From: an uncultured Parabacteroides sp.
Lineage (GTDB): Bacteria; Bacteroidota; Bacteroidia; Bacteroidales; Tannerellaceae
Assembly (NCBI GenBank): GCA_900770835.1
Contig: CAAGLQ010000276.1
Coordinates: forward strand, 1-8,463
DNA: 8,463 nt
Reading direction: 5' to 3'
Both the position numbers and the translations under genes were made by a program. The notes beneath the pieces are model-generated. The model did no database searches and was not told the DNA's origin. It saw only the letters and a list, made by a program, of their open reading frames with translations. Shown one piece after another: positions 1 through 6,238 of this stretch (the first letter of the stretch is position 1; the number at the start of each line of letters is the position of its first letter).

Positions 1-1319
1 GTACGATAGGCATATACCGGCACATAGCGGTCCACATAATTGCTCCCGTTTTTTAAGGTGACCGATGTTTCGATTGTATAAGATTCGTCTGCGATAGGAC
101 TTCCTCCCTGCGAATTGAATTGGATCGTATAGGAGGCAGGAGTCCACTTGGCGTAAAACGTAATCTGAGTTGTATTCGTTGGATAAGACTGTGTAGTTAC
201 CTGCATCGGTAAACTTACCGGTTGAGTAAGGGCTTCATCATAATACCAACCAACAAAAGCATAGCCCGCACGGGTTGGAGTGGGTAAAGAAGATAATCTG
301 CTGGTAATAGAATAGGAATAATCACCAGAAACCTCATTACCTCCATTTGTATGGAAAGTGGGAGTATATGTGTTTTGAGAGGCCTTCACTTCGTCATTTT
401 TTCTCTTTGAGAAATCCGTTGTCAGGCTATTATTTCTATAAAAGCCATATCCAGGAGCTAACAATTCCTCAGGATCAACAGAAGAATTTACAACTTGGCC
501 ACCCGATCCAATTCTACTTGAACTGGAAGCTTTCAAAATCGTATTTGATATTTGTGTCTTTGGCGAATTTGTCACCTTCAATGCAATGGCTGCATAAGCA
601 CTGGCTGTAGATGTACCTGTGGCAGCAGTTAATGTCATATCCTGAATAGTCACAGTACCACCAGAAACACTTAAAGCGGTAGATGTATAGTCCCACGATC
701 CACCTGTCTTAGTCCCAGCATAAATCTCACCACCTTTAATAAGTACTTCTCCTTTAGTAACAGATACAGTAACAATGGTCTTATCGGCATGCCAACTTAA
801 TTTATGACCGTTCAAATCCAAAGTAACATTTCTATTGATCGTCAATGTTTCAGAAAGATTAATGCCCTGACTCAATTGAATAACATCATAGGCAGAATTA
901 CTGATTGCATTGTTCAGTTCTGTCGCAGATGAGACAGTTTTCGTTTCTGCCCCACTCTCCAATACACCCCCAAGGATCATCGTGATCAGCAGGAGGGAAC
1001 GGAAGGCGAGGTGCGGGGAGAAGGATGCTGTGCCAAGCCGGTGACACAAGCGTGCCAAGCCGATGGCAAAACGGTGCCAAGCCGATGGCAAAGCGGTGCC
1101 AAGCCGATGGCAAAACGGTGCCAAGCCGATGGCAAAACGGTTTCCTATCGTTGGCACAAGGGTGCCTTTCCGTTGGCACAAGGATACCTCGCTACGGGCA
1201 ACGTCATGCCCTGCTGCTGACATCCTCGTTTGCGTCGCCTGTTGAGCGAGCTTCCCTCCGGCAAGCCGTCTCACGACATCTATGATCATTCGTTTCATAT
1301 CGTTTCGTTTTATTGTCAT
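1..1319 (-). CDS. Secreted beta-helix-like / Listeria-Bacteroides repeat surface protein with a repeat-containing N-terminal leader (partial, 3' end outside window)
   Basis: I read this frame by hand from ATG 1319; it is open for 439 codons and leaves the window without a stop. Residues 1-105 form a basic, GC-rich leader that crosses a 22-bp tandem array. Residues about 106-124 look like a secretory signal peptide (Arg, then SLLLITMILGGVL, then ESGA before ETKTV). Residues about 127-300 are Ser/Thr-rich with short strand repeats such as TLTINRNVTLDLNGHKL, as in right-handed beta-helix proteins. Residues about 321-392 form a Listeria-Bacteroides (InlB B-type) repeat: FHTNGG, PTRAGYAFVGWYYD, then ITFYAKW. 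A second copy begins near 396 (YTIQFNSQGG). These repeats are known as stalks of surface or secreted proteins, so a cell-surface adhesin-like role is inferred. In-frame ATGs at 1319, 1298 (MKRMIID) and 1289 are all possible starts, with no clear ribosome site. The coding frame is well supported; the start and leader translation are not. Confidence 0.8.
   Translation of the reverse strand, partial: MTIKRNDMKRMIIDVVRRLAGGKLAQQATQTRMSAAGHDVARSEVSLCQRKGTLVPTIGNRFAIGLAPFCHRLGTALPSAWHRFAIGLARLCHRLGTASFSPHLAFRSLLLITMILGGVLESGAETKTVSSATELNNAISNSAYDVIQLSQGINLSETLTINRNVTLDLNGHKLSWHADKTIVTVSVTKGEVLIKGGEIYAGTKTGGSWDYTSTALSVSGGTVTIQDMTLTAATGTSTASAYAAIALKVTNSPKTQISNTILKASSSSRIGSGGQVVNSSVDPEELLAPGYGFYRNNSLTTDFSKRKNDEVKASQNTYTPTFHTNGGNEVSGDYSYSITSRLSSLPTPTRAGYAFVGWYYDEALTQPVSLPMQVTTQSYPTNTTQITFYAKWTPASYTIQFNSQGGSPIADESYTIETSVTLKNGSNYVDRYVPVYAYR
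1030..1205 (-). repeat. 22-bp tandem repeat array, about eight units, inside the leader of the beta-helix gene
   Basis: Units start at 1030, 1052, 1074, 1096, 1118, 1140, 1162 and 1184 with no slippage of the 22-bp period. Units 2, 4 and 5 are identical, unit 3 differs by one base, units 1, 6 and 7 are diverged and unit 8 is barely recognisable. On the plus strand the core is GTGCCAAGCCGATGGC followed by AAAACG. Each core unit contains the inverted repeat TGCCA/TGGCA around six bases. Read on the minus strand in the gene's frame, three units encode a 22-residue cycle containing CHRLGT, PSAWH and RFAIGLA. No stop occurs in any frame of the core unit on either strand. It is an ordinary contiguous minisatellite, not a spacer-separated array. 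Confidence 0.95.
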
Positions 1320-1396
1320 TTCAATTCCGTTTAAACATTGTTTTAAAAAACCAGCATCGTTCCGCATCCATCCTGCCATCCCATTACCAACCGGTC

Positions 1397-1417
1397 ATTG
1401 CGGGCATGACCCGCAAT
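1397..1417. repeat. Inverted repeat, 8-bp stem and 5-nt loop
   Basis: ATTGCGGG at 1397-1404 pairs perfectly with CCCGCAAT at 1410-1417 around the loop CATGA. The arrangement 'TCATTGCGGG-loop-CCCGCAATCC' resembles dispersed GC-rich intergenic repeats common in bacterial genomes. It lies between the 3' end of the operon and the next gene, so it could stabilise or terminate the upstream transcript, but no U-tract follows on the minus strand. Confidence 0.75.
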
Positions 1418-1450
1418 CCCATACTATCCTCTGGATCTGACAGGATGAGA

Positions 1451-1469
1451 TGCCGGGGCAAGCCCGGCA
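1451..1469. repeat. Inverted repeat, 7-bp stem and 5-nt loop
   Basis: TGCCGGG at 1451-1457 pairs with CCCGGCA at 1463-1469. It sits 33 bases after the first hairpin, and a weaker GACACG (1471-1476) / CGTGTC (1494-1499) pair follows immediately. Together these look like one composite, REP-like intergenic element. Whether it is repeated elsewhere in the genome cannot be judged from this window. Confidence 0.7.
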
Positions 1470-1545
1470 AGACACGGAGATGTCGCCATCCTTCGTGTCA
1501 TCATCGAACGCGCGAGCCGTACATCCCTACGATTGGCCCCCATCG

Positions 1546-1567
1546 GAGACGTTGCGCGCAACGTCTC
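1546..1567. repeat. Perfect 22-bp palindrome at the end of the operon
   Basis: GAGACGTTGCG is followed directly by its exact complement, giving a palindrome with no spacer. On the minus strand the TAG stop codon of the PCMD gene (1567-1569) contributes its G as the first base of the palindrome. The minus strand reads GTAGAGACG on the gene side but CGTCTCCGA on the other, so a longer GTAGAGACG...CGTCTCTAC form may have decayed on the distal side. It could act as a 3' stabilising or terminating structure, but no U-tract follows. Confidence 0.85.
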
Positions 1568-3216
1568 TACTCGTAGATTAACTCCAACTCATCGACGAGG
1601 AGGACGCTACTGGTGCTGCCGGTGAAATAATCGCCAAATGCACTGGCGGAGGCGACGATCAGGATGTAGGTCGGCTTCGTGGTCTCGTCACGATACTGCA
1701 AGTCGATGCGGAAGCGAGTGTAATCCTTGACGGTTTGCCCCTGTCGAATCTCGCCGAAAGCCAACAGGTTATCGTTGTTCCAGGTCAGATCGACAAAGAT
1801 ACCTTCGTTGGTATTGACCAGGAAGGGGGCGGTCCAGCCACTGAAAAGCGCCATGTAGATATTGGCGGTATCGGGACGGCCAATCAGATCCTTATAGGGA
1901 TCTTTTGCCTTGTCGATGATGCCACAGTTGTATTTATAATGGCCCGCGATGGCCGTCGGACGGCCGGTGAAGGGACGACCGAAATGGAGCGAGGCACCAT
2001 TCAGCCCCTCCACCTTATTGAAAGAGCCCGTATAGAAGCTGCCGGCGGCAAAGACACCCGCCACGGTCTTGCTCTCCATGCGTGCCGCCTTACCCCGGAT
2101 CACATCTGCTGTCTCCGGCGAGGTGGGGTTGGCCTCTCCCACGGCATTCGAGCCTTTGTTGCCCGTATCCCAAAAATAGTTTTCCGGGTCGAGGTTGATG
2201 TTGGGGAACCAGCTCTTGCCCTCTTTGATCCAATCGTCGAGCGAGAGGTTGGGCACGAGTTGCACCGCCTCTGTCGTGAACCGCTTCACCACCTCGGTGG
2301 CTCCATCCACCGTTACTTGATACTCGTAGGTAGTGGCAGGCTTTAAATGGGTGAACGAGAGGGTAAAATTGCCCTCCTCAGCGATCTTGATCTCTGAGGC
2401 AAGCACGCTCTCCCAAACCTCACTGACCGTTTCTCCCTCCTTTGCTGCCTCCCGATAGATCGCAGAGACCTGTCCCGTGCGGGTCGTTCCCCGCAGAGTA
2501 GCGTGTTTCGCCCAAGGTGCGATCGTCGTGAACGACATGCCCTTGGGAGGATAGGCAACACTGACCGTCCACTCCTCGGTCTGTCCAAAAGCCGTCACAA
2601 TGAAGACGCGAGGACGAGTAAAGTCGGTAATACCCTGTGGATTAGGTGTGACCACCGCATTGCTTCGCCCCAATTGCAATGATTTGATACGTATATCACG
2701 CAAAGAAGGCTGAGCCGTGGAATCCACATAGACAATGGCATTATGGGTATCCGCATCAATCAATGCCGATCCCAACTGATTCTCCACCTCGATCTTCCGT
2801 GAAATATCGGCCTCAACCGTCACTCGCCAGGTATAGTCTTGATAGAGCCTGAGCAGAATGGAAACCGGGCGAGAGAAATCCATCCGGGTGTTGGCGGTGG
2901 CAGGCAGGCTGTCCGCCGAGATGAAACCGGAATCGGGAAAATGGGTAAAGCTCTTGCAGGCTGACGAGTCGGGAATGACGCGCATTCCTTCCGTCACCAC
3001 TAATTTCTCTACCCGCAGATCTCGCAGGTCGAGCGTATCGACTACCTTGACCGCAATCGAACCTTCCGCCTTATTGATCTTGATACTGGTTTGCCCTTCA
3101 ACGGCAAACTCTTCGATCTCTCCCACGATGGTAGGATAGGGCAAATCGTTTTCCACGCACCCGCACAATAGGATAAGGGCCCCCAAAAGCCATCCTGTAA
3201 ACCTCTTTCGTTCCAT
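1567..3216 (-). CDS. PCMD-domain surface lipoprotein with two N-terminal Ig-like repeats
   Basis: The 549-residue product starts with a lipoprotein signal peptide ending in L17-C18-G19-C20, followed by VENDL, so it should be lipidated and probably exposed at the surface. Two related beta-rich repeats follow at about 30-137 and 140-222; both contain 'DF(S/T)RP' and end in 'W(R/T)V(T/S)V', as in Bacteroidetes Ig-like lipoprotein domains. An FN3-like segment at about 225-317 has 'LKPATTYEYQVTVDG'. The PCMD domain (putative carbohydrate metabolism, PF13201-like) fills about 320-549, from VPNLSLDDW to LLVDELELIYE, with YFWDTGNKGSNA and FTGRPTAIAGHYKY in between. The start lies 12 bases after the barrel gene's stop, so it is the last gene of the operon. 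The stop TAG abuts a 22-bp palindrome. Domain assignment is from remembered family features; binding or enzyme activity is not shown. Confidence 0.88.
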   Translation of the reverse strand: MERKRFTGWLLGALILLCGCVENDLPYPTIVGEIEEFAVEGQTSIKINKAEGSIAVKVVDTLDLRDLRVEKLVVTEGMRVIPDSSACKSFTHFPDSGFISADSLPATANTRMDFSRPVSILLRLYQDYTWRVTVEADISRKIEVENQLGSALIDADTHNAIVYVDSTAQPSLRDIRIKSLQLGRSNAVVTPNPQGITDFTRPRVFIVTAFGQTEEWTVSVAYPPKGMSFTTIAPWAKHATLRGTTRTGQVSAIYREAAKEGETVSEVWESVLASEIKIAEEGNFTLSFTHLKPATTYEYQVTVDGATEVVKRFTTEAVQLVPNLSLDDWIKEGKSWFPNINLDPENYFWDTGNKGSNAVGEANPTSPETADVIRGKAARMESKTVAGVFAAGSFYTGSFNKVEGLNGASLHFGRPFTGRPTAIAGHYKYNCGIIDKAKDPYKDLIGRPDTANIYMALFSGWTAPFLVNTNEGIFVDLTWNNDNLLAFGEIRQGQTVKDYTRFRIDLQYRDETTKPTYILIVASASAFGDYFTGSTSSVLLVDELELIYE

Positions 3217-3228
3217 ACACCGATCGGA

Positions 3229-3978
3229 TTAAAAGAAAAAAACAAGGCCGATATCGACCGAGAGCAGATTGACCTTAAAATTCGCGGAGCTGGAATGGCG
3301 AGAGCCCTCTTCCACCTGATCCTTCGTCTGGTCATACCAATTGAAGTTCAATCCGGCGACATTCACGGAGGCCTCCGCCGCCACATGGTTGTTGATGAAA
3401 CAGGTGATACCCGGAGAGAACCCGATGTTGATATTATGCTTCAACTGGTAAACGCCGCTCAGATCGGCTCCCGATCCCGAACGGCTGTTGCTCTCGGAAT
3501 AGCCATAGGCCAAACGCCCCTCACTAAACAACCCAAAACGTTTATTATCGCCTAAGTTCAGATACATTCGCGTGAAGAACTCACCCGTATAAGTGTTAGA
3601 GACAGCCTTATAGTTGTCGACATCGAAGCTGATGTCATCGCCCAACTCCAATGAGAGATTGCCCAAATTGGTGATGCTCCGCCCATAAGCGAAACGGGCG
3701 CCGATCGAAATATTGTCCTTGATGAAATAGCTGACCATGGGAGTCACCTTAAAAGAATATCCATCGCTGGAAATGTCTTTCAAGACAGACATAAACTCAA
3801 AATTGTCATCCACATGCTCGTTGTAAGAAAAGGTGGCACCCACCATCCATTGTCCCTTGGGGATAAAGGTCTTCATTTCAATGCCTCGGTCATAGACCGT
3901 CCGCTCCGCCCGCAAGGGCTGAACGCCCGATCCCCACAGCGCGACGGCTAACAAGATAGTTGCTAATAGTCGTTTCAT
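3229..3978 (-). CDS. Small outer-membrane beta-barrel protein
   Basis: I prefer the start at 3978, giving 249 residues. There a classical signal peptide begins (MKRLLATILL, hydrophobic core, cleavage likely after PLRA at residue 24), and the start falls 7 bases after the previous stop. An upstream ATG at 4023 would add 15 residues with no signal-peptide character and overlap the preceding gene. The mature part alternates polar and hydrophobic residues with aromatic girdle residues (WMVGATFSYNEH, YSFKVTPMVSYFI, ISIGARFAYG, FGLFSEGRLAYGY, INIGFSPGITCFI, LLSVDIGLVFFF) and ends in Phe, as outer-membrane barrels do. About eight to ten strands would fit, similar to the porin/OMP_b-brl families of Bacteroidetes. 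Its place among lipoprotein genes suggests it anchors, or helps export, their products; that is inference. Confidence 0.85.
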   Translation of the reverse strand: MKRLLATILLAVALWGSGVQPLRAERTVYDRGIEMKTFIPKGQWMVGATFSYNEHVDDNFEFMSVLKDISSDGYSFKVTPMVSYFIKDNISIGARFAYGRSITNLGNLSLELGDDISFDVDNYKAVSNTYTGEFFTRMYLNLGDNKRFGLFSEGRLAYGYSESNSRSGSGADLSGVYQLKHNINIGFSPGITCFINNHVAAEASVNVAGLNFNWYDQTKDQVEEGSRHSSSANFKVNLLSVDIGLVFFF

Positions 3979-3985
3979 TCGTTTG

Positions 3986-6238
3986 TTATTCTTCTGATAT
4001 GTTATTTGGCAGCAATGCCCCATAAGCGGTTCCCGCTATTGAGGCTGCATTATAATCGTAGTTAAGTGAGAGCTCATCGATGTAGAGAACACTATTTGTC
4101 GATCCGGTGAACTCATCGCCATCGATACTGGATGTCGCCACAATCGTAATATATATGGGCGTACCTGCCGCAGGCAACTTCCCCTCGCGATAGATCAATG
4201 GGATCTCAAAAGCCTCATAAGCGGAGATTTCCTCAGCGATGACATATTCACCATAGGCAATAATGGAAGAAGCAGACTTGTCGAAACGATTGATCGATCC
4301 ATTCGTCAACGACTGCAAGCGGAATATATCCGTGCTCAACGCAATATAGATAATCGCCTGATCCTTTCCGCCACCCTGTTTAGAGTTGTTCACATAATCT
4401 ATCATTCCAGGTGAATACTTGCAATAGCCACTCAATCGGGTAGGAAAACCATTGTGCAAACGGCCATATTCCAACTTCGCACCGCTCGTCCCTACACTGG
4501 TTGGTTTACCGGTGAACACGCTACCAGCAGAGAAGGCACCCAACGAGCCTAATCCCGCATATTGCGATTGCATCTTGGCGGCTTGCGTGGAACCTTCAAC
4601 CGCCACATCAGTAGTATTTTCAGTCAGTTTCTTGCTGATAGCCGAAGCACCATAGTTACCTGTTTCCCAATAAACCTCATTGAAGTCATTGGTCGCATTA
4701 GGTGAAAGATAATCTTTACCCATACTGAAACTGAGTTTGTTCGTGGTAATTGTATTCCATTCCTCAAAACCCAAGTTGGGCACAGCCAATGGAGCGGAGA
4801 TCGTAAACGTTTGCGTCGAGCATTGCATCGTCGGGGCATTGTCGGAGACAATGCGATAAGTATAGGCTACATTGGGTCGCAATCCTGTCAATAAGGCAGT
4901 CATATTACCTTCCGCATCTCGTGAGATCACCTTCACCTCCTTCTCCTCTCCATCATTGGCTTTCACCATGAAATAGCTTCCCTCATCCGCACAGAAACCT
5001 TTGATCACAGCGAAGTTCGTCCAAACCGCGGCGGGTTGCTCCACAAAGGCAGCCACACTCGGATTGATCTTGATAGAGAAAGTGGCGCTCGCCTCTTGAT
5101 ACTTATCATCCAATAACTCCACCGTGAAGGTATGCGTGGTCGGCTTTCCATCCACACAGCGCACATATCGCAAGATACCCGATAAATCTACCGTGTAAGA
5201 GGCTTTCATATCCTTCACCTCCGTGGGTTCCTTCCGGAAAGCGGGGAAGCCCAAAGCCGCAGCCCGAGCCGCGTCAGCTTCGTCCATCCAATCAAAATAA
5301 CCCAAACCTTGCTCCATAAACTGCGGTGAATCAGTAGAGACCTTAGCATACTGCAGCTGGCTCTCCTTACCCATCGTATAGGTTAACTGGATTGTTCCCT
5401 CGGAGGGCAACTCACTCCCCTCTTTATAAGCGTAGGTATTTGACTCGTCAAATCCGTTCAACGCCAACGAAGGCCGAACCGCATTGGTCAAATCCTCCTG
5501 CTTGATATAAATCGGATAGATAATCTCGTTATGCTCCGTATCAATTGACACATCCATGTCCATACCAGCATCGGTATCGCCGTCTCCCTCTGTATTCAAC
5601 TTGAACGCAAACGTATAATGGCATTGCGGTTTCACGTCAGGATAAACCCGTTTTAAGGCAAACTTGTTGCCATCTCGATTGACCAAATCCAATTGAACAG
5701 TCAATTTCTCCGGCGCAAAGTAACCTGATCGGTACTCATCGCGGGTATAAGTCAGTTCTCCGGAACTATTGCTCACGGTAGTCTGGTAGTCGCTAAAATA
5801 ATCGCGCATGGAGTCAGCATACTTCACCGACACCTTGGTATTAGCAATCGTGCAGGTAACCTTAGCATTGGTGATCTCTCCCTGCTTCACTGTCACCTCC
5901 TCGCTACCTACGTAAAAGGGGGTCTCCCAATGTGCCTTACCGTCATAATTGGAAGAGACCGCCACTGTATAGACACCCACCGGCAAGATCAAACGTTCGC
6001 CTCTCACCTCTTGCAAGTAATCCTGATAAACTTGCAGCGTATCCCCCTCTCCTCTCAAAATCGCCACTCGTAGCGACTCATCCACTACCGCTGCCTTGGT
6101 CAGCAACGTGGCATCTTCCTCCACATTCAAATAGAGGAAGCCCATAGGCTCCGCATCCCGCTCCGCATCGCAAGCAAATAACAGGCCTGCCAACAAACAG
6201 AGGCAGAAGCATTTCATTATATAGCTTATCTTTCTCAT
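3986..6238 (-). CDS. Large DUF4493 + Ig/FN3-like + PCMD lipoprotein
   Basis: This 750-residue product is the biggest of the operon. The lipobox is L20-F21-A22-C23, followed by DAERDAE. A start at the second Met (residue 8, position 6217) would give the more usual signal MKCFCLCLLAGLLFAC, but the first ATG overlaps the previous stop as ATGA. A DUF4493-type domain covers about 30-245, with the shared LPVGVYTVAV (85-94), ETPFYVG and SGYFAPEKLTVQLDL. Residues about 245-395 form an unassigned beta-rich segment containing HTFTVELLDDKYQEASATFS. An FN3-like part at about 400-482 has LTGLRPNVAYTYRIV. A PCMD domain at about 485-728 runs from VPNLGFEEW through VYWETGNYGASA to SVLYIDELSLNYD. The PCMD half is clearly paralogous to the gene at 1567-3216. 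A 22-residue tail after LNYD is absent from the two paralogous ends seen here. It probably sits on the surface; its ligand is unknown. Confidence 0.9.
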   Translation of the reverse strand: MRKISYIMKCFCLCLLAGLLFACDAERDAEPMGFLYLNVEEDATLLTKAAVVDESLRVAILRGEGDTLQVYQDYLQEVRGERLILPVGVYTVAVSSNYDGKAHWETPFYVGSEEVTVKQGEITNAKVTCTIANTKVSVKYADSMRDYFSDYQTTVSNSSGELTYTRDEYRSGYFAPEKLTVQLDLVNRDGNKFALKRVYPDVKPQCHYTFAFKLNTEGDGDTDAGMDMDVSIDTEHNEIIYPIYIKQEDLTNAVRPSLALNGFDESNTYAYKEGSELPSEGTIQLTYTMGKESQLQYAKVSTDSPQFMEQGLGYFDWMDEADAARAAALGFPAFRKEPTEVKDMKASYTVDLSGILRYVRCVDGKPTTHTFTVELLDDKYQEASATFSIKINPSVAAFVEQPAAVWTNFAVIKGFCADEGSYFMVKANDGEEKEVKVISRDAEGNMTALLTGLRPNVAYTYRIVSDNAPTMQCSTQTFTISAPLAVPNLGFEEWNTITTNKLSFSMGKDYLSPNATNDFNEVYWETGNYGASAISKKLTENTTDVAVEGSTQAAKMQSQYAGLGSLGAFSAGSVFTGKPTSVGTSGAKLEYGRLHNGFPTRLSGYCKYSPGMIDYVNNSKQGGGKDQAIIYIALSTDIFRLQSLTNGSINRFDKSASSIIAYGEYVIAEEISAYEAFEIPLIYREGKLPAAGTPIYITIVATSSIDGDEFTGSTNSVLYIDELSLNYDYNAASIAGTAYGALLPNNISEE

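Larger units (their letters stand above)
1320..1566. other. Gene-less interval holding hairpin repeats and the probable 5' region of the beta-helix gene
   Basis: No convincing gene is seen on either strand. The part from about 1396 to 1566 is a series of short inverted repeats typical of dispersed intergenic elements (listed separately). The part from 1320 to about 1355 is AT-rich and lies directly upstream of the start at 1319, so it is the likeliest place for a promoter. The best match to a Bacteroidetes -7 box (TAnnTTTG) there is poor (AATGTTTA on the minus strand), so no promoter is called. A T6 run on the minus strand near 1346-1351 does not follow a good stem, so no intrinsic terminator is called. 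Confidence 0.6.

Noticed and set aside
514..696. Minus-strand 60-codon open frame
   Set aside because: It lies in another frame within the beta-helix gene, whose own frame is open throughout and carries recognisable repeats.
898..1179. Minus-strand frame of 93 codons starting with GTG at 1179
   Set aside because: It crosses the array in a different frame and ends at 898 over the mature region of the real gene. It is kept only as a possible alternative-phase reading, not as a gene.
1030..1205. CRISPR array
   Set aside because: Units are contiguous with a strict 22-bp period and no unique spacers; the array lies inside a coding frame and no cas genes are present.
1011..1285. Three overlapping plus-strand open frames across the 22-bp array
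   Set aside because: They arise because the repeat unit lacks stops in any frame; the minus-strand frame continues into a recognisable secreted protein, the plus-strand ones do not.
1335..1360. Intrinsic terminator or Bacteroidetes promoter around the T6 run and GTTTAAAC
   Set aside because: No stable stem precedes the T run on the minus strand, and the -7 and -33 box matches are weak.
1313..1576. Plus-strand 87-codon open frame
   Set aside because: It is composed almost wholly of intergenic hairpin repeat sequence and has no domain-like character.
1735..2346. Plus-strand 203-codon open frame opposite the PCMD gene
   Set aside because: It lies entirely antisense to a well-supported domain-bearing gene, has no signal or motif, and reads as a shadow.
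3979..4023. Upstream extension of the barrel gene to ATG 4023
   Set aside because: The added 15 residues are polar and precede a complete signal peptide starting at 3978; the extension also overlaps the previous gene.
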